From: Casuarius casuarius
Taxonomy: Eukaryota; Chordata; Aves; Casuariiformes; Casuariidae
Direction of reading: 5' to 3'
Assembly (NCBI GenBank): GCA_003342895.1
Contig: PTFA01000230.1
Location: 124,001 to 188,000 of the forward strand
DNA: 64,000 bases
In this document: piece by piece, positions 37,081 through 49,500 of the stretch
How positions within the stretch are numbered: position 1 is the stretch's first letter
Layout of the letters: each line of letters starts with the position of its first letter
Translations under genes and position numbers: made by a program
The notes under the pieces: model-generated
What the model was told of the DNA's origin: nothing
Seen by the model: the letters and a program-made list of their open reading frames with translations, nothing else
Databases searched by the model: none

Positions 37081-38122
37081 CTGGCTGAATGGCAGTGCTC
37101 AGAGGGTTGTGATCAGTGGCACAAAGTCTAGTTGGAGGCCTGTAGCTAGCGGTGTCCCCCAGGGGTCAACACTGGGTCCAATCCTGTTCAACTTATTCAT
37201 CAGTGGCCTGGATGAAGGGACAGAGTGCACCCTCAGCAAGTCTGCTGATGATACAAAACTGGGAGGAGTGGCTGATACACCAGAGGGCTGTGCTGCCTTT
37301 GAGGGGGACCTTGACAGGCTGGAGAGATGGGCAGAGAGGAACCTCATGAAGTTCAGCAAAGGCAAGTTCGGAGTCCTTCACCTGGGAGGAATAACCCCAT
37401 GCACGAGGACAGGCTGGGGGCTGACCTGCTGGAAAGCAGCCCTGTGGAGAAGGACCTGGGAGTCCTGGCGGACAACAAGTTGACCATGAGTCAGCAATGT
37501 GCCCTTGTGGCCAAGAAGGCCAATGGCATCCGGGGCTGCACTAGGAGAGGCATTGCCAGTGGGTTGAGGGAGATGATCCTTCCCCTCTGCTCAGCCCCAG
37601 TGAGGCTGCATCTGGAGTGCTGTGTCCAGTTCTGGGCTCGGCAGTACAAGAGAGACATGGAGCTACCAGAGCGAGTCCAGTGAAGGGCCACCAAGACAAT
37701 GAAGGGACTGGAGCATCTCTCCTATGAGGAAAGGCTGAGAGAGCTGGCTGTGACTGTTCAGCTTGGAGAAGAGAAGACTGAGGGGGGATCTTATCAGTGT
37801 GTACAAATATCTGAAGGGAGGATGTAAAGAGGATGGGACCAGACTCTTCTCAGTGGTGCCCAGAGATAGGACAAGAGGCAGCAGGCACAAACTGAAACAC
37901 AGCAAGTTCTGTTTGAACATGAGGAAAAACTTCTTTACTGTGACAGTGACTGAGCACTGGAACAGGTTGCCCAGAGAGGTTGTGGAGTCTCCATCCTTGG
38001 AGATATTCAAAAGCTGTCTGAACAGGGTCCTGTGCAATGTGCTTCAGGTGACCCTGCTTGAGCAAGGGGGTTGGACCAGAAGATCTCCAGAGGTCCCTTC
38101 CAACCTCAACTATTCTGTGATA
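37081..38122 (+). mobile_element. CR1 LINE fragment, copy B, in SERPINB1 intron 1
   Basis: The 3' part of a CR1 ORF2 reads [20 protein letters not shown] and [17 protein letters not shown]. After a frame change come the C-terminal region and 3' UTR, with phrases such as [20 protein letters not shown] from 37940, ending at ATTCTGTG (38112-38119). It is near-identical to copy A where they overlap (8126-8420 with 37081-37375, and from 8421 with 37990 onwards). It keeps a 614-bp interval (37376-37989) missing from copy A. It is in the same orientation as the host gene and 5'-truncated at 37081. It has no intact open frame for transposition. Confidence 0.93.
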
Positions 38123-38268
38123 GTCTCCAGCCTTTGCATTGATTTTTGCAGCACAGACCCAGCCCTCACACTTCCACTCCACTTCCAAGTGCCTGGTGAT
38201 GAGGCTCTCACGAACATGAATCTGTGCTCTGGTTGTGCTGTAAGAGCGCTGAAGCTTTGCCTGGTCTG
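38123..38268 (+). repeat. Non-CR1 tail shared with copy A at 8554-8699
   Basis: The same roughly 146-bp sequence follows the CR1 terminus in both copies. After CTGGTCTG the two loci diverge. Confidence 0.85.
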
Positions 38269-38943
38269 TGTTTCACTTCTGCTTTCACTAACAGTTACAT
38301 AGCCTTCAGTTAATCCGAAACCTAGGCTCTCTGCCCATACGTTTAGGATTTACACACAGTCCTGTTAAGATTCATGTGTGTTTTCACCTTGACCCAGTGT
38401 GTGGGTAGCTTGGTTTGTTCTCAACTGATCTAGTGGAAATAGTAATGCTTTACAAACCGCTGAAGATAAGTGTGTACTTAAGCCTTTGGCAGGATCAGCA
38501 CCTTAATATGGCATGGTTTGTTCATTGAAGGCAGGCAGCTTGCTGAAAGGTGTTTTCATCTCTCTTACTACCTAGCAGTTACTATGGGTAGGCTCCATAT
38601 AGGATTTAGGTAGAAGAATGGGAAGACAGCTGCATGATTGAGCTGTCTTGAGTATGTTGGGTTTGTGGAATCGAAAGATTAATTTACAATCCTGCCCGTA
38701 CACATGCTTCCAATTTCAAGGTAGAAGGCAAGGAATTTTTTGAAATAATGTCTTTAGTGTGACTGTGACTGCACTGCTTTTTTTGAAGAAGAAGATGATG
38801 CATTGACAGCAAAATTCTTGCTATTCCTGTACTCAGATGCACATTTTATTAATGCCGTCTTTACTCTGTGACTCACAAAGCACTGGATTTTGTAGAGTGT
38901 TTCCTGGAGTCCTGACTGAATGTTTTATTTTTCAGCTGTAACC

Positions 38944-41900
38944 ATGGAGAACTTGAGTAATGCAAACACCAGATTTGCACTCGACCTGTTTAGGAGAGTT
39001 AGCGAGACCAACCCAACAGGAAATGTTTTCTTCTCTCCTGTCAGTATTTCTGCTGCTCTGGCCATGGTTCTTTTAGGGACCAAAGGTAATACAGAGGCCC
39101 AGGTGCTGAAGGTTAGCAAAAAGTTTTCTCTTTTGTTTTATATTTTATTACATTAAAATCATAAGTTTTAGAAGAGAGAAAATGAAAGAATGGCAAAATA
39201 CAGTAGTATTTTGTCATGCTCACTGAGTCTTTCTTGGCCTGTTTTCTGCCATTATCTTCTGCCTGCCCTCCTTCAAAGCCCTCTTTCCATCTTTGCCATG
39301 GCCCTTGTTTCTCATTTAATTTCACTAATTAAGTTAATTGGTGAAGTATTTCACTAGTTATTCAGTCTCAATTTAAACTGACCAGAGATTCTGGCAGCAA
39401 GGCTTTGTTAGTTTTCATGAGACATTTCCATAAAGAACTGTTTTGTAATACAGGCTTAGTAATGGTACGCTTATTAAAGTGTCTTTTGTAAGAAATACAA
39501 AAGCAATAATAAAATCTTATATTTAAAATATGATAACTGTGATAATACATAATGATGTTATCTTGGTGCCAGGCCGCAAGTTTTGGTAAATGGTGGGATT
39601 GCATCCTTGATATAGGAAAGCATTCATATTTACGATACATATAAACATGCTTTTAAGTTCTGGAGAGGTAGCCATAATGATAACATCAGATATGTCTCAA
39701 ATATGTGTCTTTAATATGCTGTTTATATTCTTTGTCATATGGGTCTGCTTTGATAAGGCAGTTGCCATTGTCAAGACCTTTGAATATCTAAGACTGCAGT
39801 AAGAGCTAGGCTCCCAGGTATCTTTTGAGAAGCTGAGCCTATTCTTATAATAATCTTGTGTTAGCCAGGCGTAGTTTAAAAAAATAAATGGTTTAACATG
39901 TTCACTTTCGGTTTTGCTATGAACTCAGTCCATCAACCCTTCCACATTCAACAGCCTAGTCGAAATCCGGAGCAAATAGCATCTGTATTTTAAATAGTTT
40001 TTTTAAGAGTCGAGGATTTCACAGCACTGATTACAAAATGCAAGAATGGTGTACAAAGGAGTGTGCCAATTTCCCCAGAGGCTTCCTGCACAAGAGCAGC
40101 TCAGTCACTACTGCTTTTCGTTTTGTTAGGCTGCTACCTACCAGTGTGAAGGAGCACATGAGAATTCTGGTTGCAGTGATCATGATGTATTTATCTATGA
40201 ATAATTTCACCTTTGTATTTTGGACTTTAGAAGGAACTGTTTTATACTATTACGCAGTGCTGGGCTTACTGAATAGGACAATAAAATTATTTTCTCAATG
40301 CTTTACAAGCAGACTTTGCACATATATTCTATGTAGTCAAACTGACAGCCCCACCCAGGATCAACCTATTGAGAGCAGAAATAATGCAAAAAGCTTTGAA
40401 AAAATACATATTTCAACACAATGATCTTCAGTAATGCATGTTCTCATACCATAATTAATGCTTAGGAAAATATAGTTATTGATGCAGTGGCTGATAACTG
40501 TTAAGGGCTGTTTGCAATCATATAGAAATTTGTTTCTGTGGTTGCAATCCTACTGCAGGGTGCCTCAGTGCTGTTCTTGCTCAGCTGTGCATATGTACAC
40601 AGCCTCAGTTAATATGGGCAGTAAGACCTGACCCAAAACCCAGTGAGATAACATGAGGACTTTTCCTTTGTATCCAGTGCATGTTCTGACAGCAGTCTTC
40701 TGTATTGAGAAATATGATTTAAATGTGAATGAAGATGTCCCTGCCTTGGTTTTGTCTTCTCTGTTAAAGAACTCTGATAGCTTTTGCAGTCATGTCTATA
40801 ATCCTTGGCTAGCCAGCTTGCCTCTGGGAAAGAAGATACCAGTAAAGAGAAACTGCAGTAATGCATTTGATTTTAAGATTATACAGTTGTATATGAAAAC
40901 AGTTAAATTTTCTTTAAATCATAAAAGATAATTGTATTAAGCTATTTTCGGAGCTCATCTTCCTTGAGTGCTCACACAAGCACTATGTTAGGCTTCAGTG
41001 TATGTTCTAAAAGCAAAACCAGAGGTTCTCTTGGGCCAAATAATAGCTTCTGGCCTCTTTTTGTCTTTCCTTTTTTCAACCTAGCTACCTGACTGTTCAG
41101 ACACACACTATAGATATACTGTACATTCTTTAAAGACTGGATTAGCAGCAGCTGGTTCATTTCTTCTGTTTCAGACACTTCATTTTGACAAGGTCAAAGA
41201 TATTCATTCAGGATTTCAGGCTCTGACTGCGGATATTAACCACAGTGATGCTCCCTATCTCTTACGGCTTGCCAATCGGCTCTTTGGAGAGAAGTCCTAC
41301 AGCTTTTTGCCGGTAGGTTTATGCATAACGTAATGGTGTGGTTGAACCCTGTGGGAAGTTTTGAAACTCAGTCATCAGTTTCCTTCCTATCTCCAGAACA
41401 CACCATGGCAAAAAAACCACTAGAACAGGTCTAAATGTAAAAATTGTAACTTCTGGCTCTCCTTTAGTAAGCGGTGCAACTCACATGTTCCTGATTTATT
41501 AAAAATGTATTTGCAGCCATTTGAATATTTATAAAGTAAAAATATTTCTAGGCGTATTTGTAAATGTTACTGGGCGGTTGACAAAAGTGTTACGTATGTG
41601 CATACACACGCCCACATCTGTGGGCACCTGTACATCTCACCCAAAGGATGTTACTCAGCAAAATGCCTTTTCTTCACTTACTCAGTTCGGCTGCTCTTGG
41701 GCTCAAGAGCAGTTGCCTCAGTTCTTAACAGAAAATAACTATCATAACATCCCACTCAGTGTCTATTCAATGTCTGTTGCCAGCAGCTTTTAATGATTTT
41801 CATTGGTAGGGTACCACGTTACTTAGATATTTTTGAAAACATGGTATTTATTTGGGAGGGAACACCCAACATGTCTACACGGCATGCCCCTTTATGAGTG

Positions 41901-44900
41901 AATTATACCTTTGTGTGAAGAGCACTCCCAAGGCAAGGTTGCTATTTATATCCCTCTTCAGCACCTTCTGGGAATTTTGTGGTGTGTAGGCCATGCTGCA
42001 GTCTGTTTCAGCAGAATGACAGGCTGAAACGCCTGTAGCAAGCACCACGTCGCAGGTACACATGGCAGATGTTCTAGGAGGCTTGCTCTGACACAAACAG
42101 AAAACAGAGAGTGCAGTGGTAGGGCCCCACCTCTGGGCAGGTGATAAACCGTTTGACCTGGACATTATCTGCATCATAAAGAGATGTTTTCTTATCTACG
42201 TGCAGTGAAAGCTGTTCCTTAACATTCCAAAATCTAGGATTTCCTGACTAATACTCGGAAATTATATGGAGCTGCTTTGGCTACAGTTGATTTTCTTCAG
42301 GCTTATGATGAAGCCCGAAAAGAAGTTAACCAGTGGGTAGAGAAGAAAACTGAAGGTAAGCTATTTCGGTTAATGAAGTAAGTGGCAGTGTTTCATGGCT
42401 TGGGAGTAGGAATAGGTTTTATTTTCTGTGCCTTTAAAGCAGTTTCATTTTGCCCTGAGATATTCAATTGCTTGACTGACACAACAAGAGAGTACCTAAG
42501 CACGACATTTAAAGAGTTACATAGGTTCAAAGATACTTCCATTTTCGTGCATTAAGGCCAAAAAATGCAGAATAGGTGTCTAAACATAGGTTTATACTCA
42601 TGAGTTGGGGAGTTTGCTTCAGATAGTCTGGTCAATATTATGTATATTTCTAAATCCAGCGATCTTAAATTTAGGTATTCTCTAATTCTCATGTAGTTGG
42701 TTGCAAGTACCACAAAAGAATTTGACTGTCAGGTTATGTGCTGGTGCTCCTGCAGGTTGGATTCCACTGGGTTGTTTTCAGATCGATAGCGAGAACAAAA
42801 TCACTAGAGACTGAGAATTGCATGTGACAATTTAAGCTGAAAACATTACATTTTCATCAAATTAGCGTACATCCAAAGTTGTAGTAGTGTGTACTATTAA
42901 AAAGTGAGGTGAAGTGAAAAGACTGGTCCTGGAATATACATTTTATATCAGAGGGATGGAGTTTTATATTTCTAGTATTTCTATGGCATCAGGCATGTTT
43001 TATATGTAGCCAACATATAAGCTTTTGTTGTGACTATTTTTCCCCTCTCCCTCTGAAGGTAAAATCTGTAATCTGCTGTCTGAAGGCTCAGTTAATAACA
43101 TGACCAGGCTTGTACTGGTGAATGCTATTTATTTCAAAGGGAACTGGGCAAAGAAATTTAAAGAAGCCAATACTGCTGACATGCCATTTTGGTTAAATAA
43201 GGTAAAATGGATACATCTTGATAGTGTTTATCTAACAGAAATGTCAAATAATATAGGTCATAAATTGAAGCTTTATTTACAAATAAGATTTAAAAAACAA
43301 ATAGAAATAGAAATACTTTCATGAATGTTTTCAGTTCAGCTGAAAGAGTTTTTGTATAGATTTTAGTATTTTTCTGTATTCAGAAAGCTCTTTATTCTCG
43401 TAGTGTTTATTGGAATGGCACCAGGAATACTTTGCATACATAGACTAGGAACCTGACTACATCAAACAGAGTTTATCCATCCAGGGGGTGCTATAAACTG
43501 TGCCTGTTTGCAGTGCCAGTTTAGCAAGTGATTAGACATTTTGGTTGAGCCCCATTTTCTTGCTGTGTATTCCACTTATGCCAACAGCTTTACAAGGTAC
43601 TGTATACAGTCATCTGCTTTCTGCTGAACGGAGGTGATCTTCATTGACCTTAACATACTCCCTGGTCATTTTTGCTGGTAGAGCAATATAAAGGCACGCA
43701 AGTCAAAGAAGTTCTGGCTCAGTTTCTGCAGTGACTTTGCTAGAGAAGCCAAAGGAGAACCAAACATAATAAATCAGCATTTATATATCATTTTGCCTTC
43801 AAAAAAAACTATTAAACATGCAGTCAGAAGTCTGATGAAGAGGGTCTTAGAATTGCCTGATGCAGTGGAAGAGGGGATTTTGTAGGGTTCATTTTAATCT
43901 TAGTTATTAGCAACATGCATAAAGATGTGATTTTTAACTTAGCTGTTTCCTATCACTTCTCAAAATTACTATTTTCTTAACTGCTATTTTTTCTACCTTT
44001 TAACCACCCAGAATGAAAGAAAGATGGCAAAAATGATGTATCAGAAAGAGAAATTTCGTTTTGGATATATCTCTGAAATGAAGACCCGTATTTTAGAGCT
44101 GCCCTATGATGGACAAGAACTTAGTATGATCATCTTGTTACCTGATAACATTGAAGATGACTCTACTGGGCTGCAGAAGGTGACCTTTCTAAGCTAATGC
44201 AGTTATTTAATTGATGGGTTCTGCCATTCAAAATTAAAGCCTTAATGAACCTCTCAGAACACCATATCTAGCAAGCATATTTTTAGATAATGCTCTACAA
44301 ACATTGCCATAAAGAATACATGCATGCACTGCATCAGGAAGAGAGGTTGTGTTCTGGTTTTGTAGCTTGCGTTCATGTGGTGTTTGGCTTGCAGAACAGA
44401 ACCATGAGGGAGATGATAACAAAAAGAAAGTTGACTATGAGACTTAACTTGCCTCCTTTTTTAATTATGGAACTTTTCTTTTCCTGAACTTCGAAAATCT
44501 TACTTTCTTAGCCTTAAAGTAGTGAGGCTCTTTACCATTAAATGACCAGGAACACATCAGCTTCTTTGAGATCTCTGGTAACTACCTTTGTTGTTGGCTT
44601 TTAATTATATAGTTCCATTTAGTTAGATGAAACAGTAGGAATGACTTTTTAGTTGCTATCAGTACATGTTATTCCCTTCTCTACACTGCAGCGAGAAGTA
44701 AACATCCATGTTAGGTGAACACTGCACTGACTTCACTAATTTTAGTAGTGTTTACTTGATCTACATGGTAGTAGTAATGATATGGGTAAGGTCATTTTTG
44801 TATAGATGGTTTGTATTTGAACAGTGCTCTGTAAAGCATTTTAAATGTTACTGGAGTTGAAATATTTCTACACTAGTGATATTTGATGATCTCTGTGCTT

Positions 44901-45312
44901 GTAATTCTAGCTGGAAAAGCAACTCACCTTTGAGAAGCTCCAGGAATGGACACACCCACAGCATCTGTACTCCGCTGATGTTAATGTGCATTTGCCGAAA
45001 TTTAAGCTAGAAGAAAGCTATGACCTTAAATCAGATTTATCTGCTATGGGCTTGTTGGATGTATTTGACAGTGGCAAGGCTGACTTGTCAGGAATGTCAG
45101 GGGCACGTGACCTCTTTTTGTCTAAAATTGTCCACAAGGCTTTTGTAGAAGTGAATGAGGAAGGCACAGAAGCTGCAGCTGCTACTGCTGGCATTGCTAT
45201 GCTCTGCATGGTTATGGAAGAGGATTTCAATGCTGATCATCCTTTCATTTTCTTCATCCGCCACAACCCAACACAAAGCATACTTTTCCTTGGCAGATAT
45301 ACTTGTCCATAA
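38944..45312 (+). CDS. SERPINB1: SERPINB1 (leukocyte elastase inhibitor), complete
   Basis: Coding exons are 38944-39111, 41175-41312, 42238-42355, 43059-43201, 44012-44179 and 44911-45312 (stop TAA), giving 378 aa in frame throughout. An in-frame ATG at 38920 lies upstream of the exon acceptor (38935/38936), so the start is [20 protein letters not shown] at 38944. Exon 41175 reads [14 protein letters not shown] with no loop insertion, as in SERPINB1. [14 protein letters not shown] and [19 protein letters not shown] in exon 44012 match SERPINB1 closely. The hinge [10 protein letters not shown] begins at residue 328, and the reactive centre is Cys344-Met345 within [13 protein letters not shown]. 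Cys-Met is the SERPINB1 signature. The protein inhibits neutrophil elastase, cathepsin G and proteinase 3 in the granulocyte cytosol. It is CpG-island driven. The P' side appears one residue shorter than in the human protein. It converges with WRNIP1. Confidence 0.95.
44911..45312 (+). CDS. SERPINB1: SERPINB1 last exon with Cys-Met reactive centre
   Basis: It starts [13 protein letters not shown] after acceptor gtaattctag. The hinge begins at 45157. P1 Cys is 45205-45207 and P1' Met is 45208-45210. It ends [20 protein letters not shown], a Cys-Pro end that differs from the Cys-Ser-Pro end of SERPINB6 and the full-length MENT-like gene. Confidence 0.94.
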   Translation: MEKQLTFEKLQEWTHPQHLYSADVNVHLPKFKLEESYDLKSDLSAMGLLDVFDSGKADLSGMSGARDLFLSKIVHKAFVEVNEEGTEAAAATAGIAMLCMVMEEDFNADHPFIFFIRHNPTQSILFLGRYTCP

Positions 45313-46503
45313 AAGAGAATCTATTATCTGCTGCCCAGTTTCTGCTGCAATCAATGAAAGCTTTGCTCCTGAATAAGTTGGATTTTGATGTAGAAATTTA
45401 ATGCTCCTGTCCCTGAGTTTTTAGTAACTTTCACTGACATTCTGCAGCTCCTATTAAAACAATCCCAGAGAAAATGCTGATTTTTTTGTGATTCTGTGCC
45501 CTGTTCTTACAGAGCATCCTTAATCACTAGGAAAATCTTAACTGTAGGCAGAAGCATCTTCTTTTGAAATTGGACTAGAAATGGAAATACTTTTGGACAT
45601 TTAAGACACAGTATTGCCCCATATGTCTTCTTGGACATGTTTCTCTGTGTTTACTGTTCAGGCTGACAGCCCCTGTCGGTCACCTCTGACTGATCCAGTC
45701 TGTCATTGTGCATGTATACTAGGATGTGCTTGTAAAGCTATTCCTTCGCTAAAGCTGTGCTCCTGGAAGATATTTTAATAAAATACTTCTCGGCACAAAA
45801 AGGCATGCTCCTGAACAGCTGAGTTTGCCTAGTTCTCTCTTGCAGTAGAAGGTCAGATAGCATTTGTTTAGAGACGTCTATTATTAGAGAAAGGATTAAG
45901 CTATTTAAACAGAAGTAACCCCTTCCAGTCATGAGCTAGAAAACTTCTAACATTGCTTTTGAATGAGAAGGAGGATAAGACATGAATAATATCTTTAGGG
46001 GATATCTTTAAACAGTTTTAAAATTTATAGTCTGGTTCTATTTTAGTTGCTGAGAATGTGTGAAAACTTTGGCAAGGCTCAGAAGGTGGCAGAGGTTTTA
46101 GGTGCCTTTGGGTACCTCTGTGCAAGTTCAGAAGTTTTCAACATGGCCTACATTCCTTGCCAGAACCAAGGAGATCCTCCTAAAACCTTTACAGCTTCCC
46201 AGCAGACGACAGTGTGTAATCTTCTCCAACTACCTGATGTGTCACTGCATGTGTAAGTATGCCACGTTTACTGAGCTCTAACTTCCACTACCTCTGTGTA
46301 CCCCAACGGTGCCTTAGGGAGCCGTTGTAACTGTGTACTGTTAATGATGTTCTGTGCTTATTTCTGGTCATTATTTGCCTGTGTCATGTATATCCTGGCT
46401 TTCGTTCCTAATGTTTACCTGTACAACCTCAGTTCTGAGTTGGGCACAATCATTTATTTAATTGTGAACTGTATAATAATTTTGTCTTTAAACTACAAAT
46501 AAA
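45313..46503 (+). other. SERPINB1: SERPINB1 3' UTR with two poly(A) signals
   Basis: AATAAA occurs at 45777-45782 and again at 46498-46503, giving a short and a long 3' UTR option (about 0.5 and 1.2 kb). The second lies in an AT-rich stretch followed by T/GT-rich sequence. Small open frames here have no recognisable content. Confidence 0.6.
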
Positions 46504-49500
46504 GACTTTTTCTTAAACCTGTGTTTTAAACAAGGAAATGTCTGCACACAACTTAGTATTTCAGAGTAAAAAAATAACTGTTTACCTTAAAGGCTAGCTC
46601 CAAAGAAAGCCACTGGCTCAGTAAGCGTGATCAACTATATGAAGTTCAGAATAAGTGGGAATACAGAAAAACAGACTGGTTGTAGGGGAACGGATAATGG
46701 GATCTGAACAGATTTCTGCTGTGAACCATCAGCTTCCCCTGTAAATTTAACAGCTCCATCTGCTAACACTTAAAGGGGAAGGGAGAGAATAACAGCTTAT
46801 ATTAAATGACATAAGTGTCTGGCGCTCACATTAGTAAATGTGTTTCAGTGTGTTACTGATACCTAAATTTCAAAGGCTCTGGTCAATTTGTGGAGGAGTG
46901 TGTTGACAGGGTGCAGATGTGAGCATAATCTTTTCTGTGCTGAATGATTTGAAAAGCCAACACATTGTGAATAAGTCTTTGGAGAAACAGATTACAATAC
47001 AGCCTTGTGTCAAAAATTGAAATTATTTGTTCCAGATTTCTGAGCCTTTGTCTTCAGCCTTTTGGCAAAAACATCTGTTGACGTTGACTTTTTTTTGACT
47101 AAATAAGGATTAAGAACTCTGTGGTATACATCCTTACCTTTTTATACTTAAACTTGGTCAACACTCAAAAGATGTATCATGCCCAAAATTTGTTAGGGGT
47201 GTAACTACTTGACCAGGAGATCAGAAGAAATCTAAAGCTACAGTACATAATTTCCCCCCTCACTGCAAACAAAAAGTAGAGTTGCACTTTTTTAGCTATA
47301 CTAATATACGTGAAGTAGTACATTTTTCCCAGGTTTACGATGCAAAATACAAAATTGAACTCTATCAGATTACTGAAGTAATTTGACTCTGAGAAATACC
47401 ACAACTTCGAACTACTATGTAAGGTTTTATGAGGGGACTCATGTCTTTATTACTTTGGTTTCAGTTATTTTATTAATTGAAAATTAAATTGAAATGAATA
47501 ATTTGGCTTTCTACAGACAGAATAAGAGATAAGAACTTCCATAAAGTCAGTACAATTTTCTTCAAATTCAACCATTTTTTGAAAAGCCAACAAACCTATT
47601 GATGAGTAATCCTCTTCCATGTTTCAGGTCCCACAATAATGTGGTATTGATTGTTTTTCCTTAATACTTTTTTCCTGTGCTCCTGTCAAAATGAGTGTTG
47701 AAGACTGATGGTAATGTTTTAAAAATAAAATACTGTTTAAAATAGCTTTTACAAAGGACATTATTTTCAGAACTACTAAATGACCGCAGGTCTCACCAAG
47801 GACAAAGCTTGGTAATTTTCAGTATGAGATGTTTCAGTCGAGAACCAAGGATGAAATTACAACTTTAATGAGTTAAAGATACAAAATGCAAGAGGAGAGG
47901 ATGTCATCTCAGAAATTTGAATATAAAATCAGGAACCTAACTTTATTCTTAGTTAAGTAGCAGTCATTCATCTGAATATACAATACACAAAAATACTTTC
48001 CATATATAAAATATTTTATTTATATTAATCTACAGGATTTTAAAATTAAAGAGAAAAATAGTCAGACTAACTGCGGTCAATTTCCTAGTAGGGAACTGAT
48101 AAGTACATGTAAATGAACTTCCCTATCCCAAACCAAACTGCAGTGAACTTCTAGATCGGAAGGGCACGACATGAATTTCTTCCACTGGAAGAGACAATTA
48201 CTGAAGGTGGAATTCAGTCTCTGTTTTGGCCTCTCTTAAGCAGACCTTATTTTATAACAATACAAAATTCAGAGCAATGTATCTTCATCTTGAAATGCCA
48301 AGTAAGCCAGACTTCATACCCCCTTGATGTCATTAATATAATTTAAAAAAAAAAACACTGCCATTTGGGTGCTGTCTGAATCACATAATTTAAATTGCCC
48401 TTCCTGCAGAGTAAGCATCACATCCTGGATAAGGAGGACAGTTACTTTAAGTCATCCTAGAGAGAAATTTACATGGATCAGTTAACTCATAGCACCTTTA
48501 ATATTAGGATACTTTCACTATTAAATGTTTCTATGTATTTATATATGACCCAAAATACATAATAATATAGCAAATTCTAGGCATTAAGTGAGCTTCAAAA
48601 GGTAAACCCCAGGCATTTAAATGCGGAAGGAAAGAAATATATGCCATTATTTTTTTAATTTCATTTGTTCATCTTGTGATTTTGGAGCAATCTCACTAGG
48701 AGCTTGGCTTCTGATTTTGAAAGCAGCATTACCAACTCGAAGTAGAGACTTTACACATCATCCTGAGAGGAAATGGACGTTTTTACCTGTGGTCTGTTAC
48801 AGAGGCACAGGAAATGGTGCAATGTGAAAAGACAATTTGTGATTGCATCTGCTCGTGAAGAACTTGTAATAGAGCACAGAGTTGTACAAACTGCGCAGGT
48901 GACCCTCTTTAGAGGGAATATAAGAGGTACACATCAGGAGGAGGGAGAGAGCTGGGAGAAGTTTACAGTGTAGGATCTTGCTAATTACCATATGGAGGAA
49001 AGGAAAAAATAGATAAGTTTGCTTGGAAAGACGCCACAAGGCATAGTGACTTTGATACATTAACTTGCTTTTGCCAGCATTTTAGTATCTCACTAGACTG
49101 CACTGCTGTTTTTTGCGGTCCTGAGGAGCACAGTCTCTTTCCATGCAGGACTGATGGAGAAGCCTGCTGCAAGAAAGAGTGAAAAAGCACCATTGTACAT
49201 TTTGGAAAGCTGTGCTGCCCTCTAAAGGCGAGCACAGGCTACTTAGACCTACTGCAGCTCTGGAAAAGATGCTGTGACTAACCCTGCTCCGAAATAGAGG
49301 CATGAGAGGAGATATAAAGAATTTCCAAGGAAAAGGAGGAGTAAGGGAAGGAGATTGAATACAAGGCATCCTACCTAGCATACACAATAAACTCAATCAC
49401 AAGGTAGAAAATAAGCGCGCATCCACCTCATTCAATAGATGAGCTATTGGCTTGACTGTTGGCAATATTCTCTGGTCTAGACCATGTGTGTTCAGTGCAT

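Noticed and set aside
38920..38943. Upstream in-frame ATG for SERPINB1 (MFYFSAVT...)
   Set aside because: The codons lie mostly in the pyrimidine tract and acceptor before 38936, so they are intronic. MENLSN at 38944 is the ov-serpin start.
46047..46256. 69-codon frame downstream of SERPINB1
   Set aside because: Within the SERPINB1 3' UTR before the AATAAA at 46498, with no serpin or other motif.
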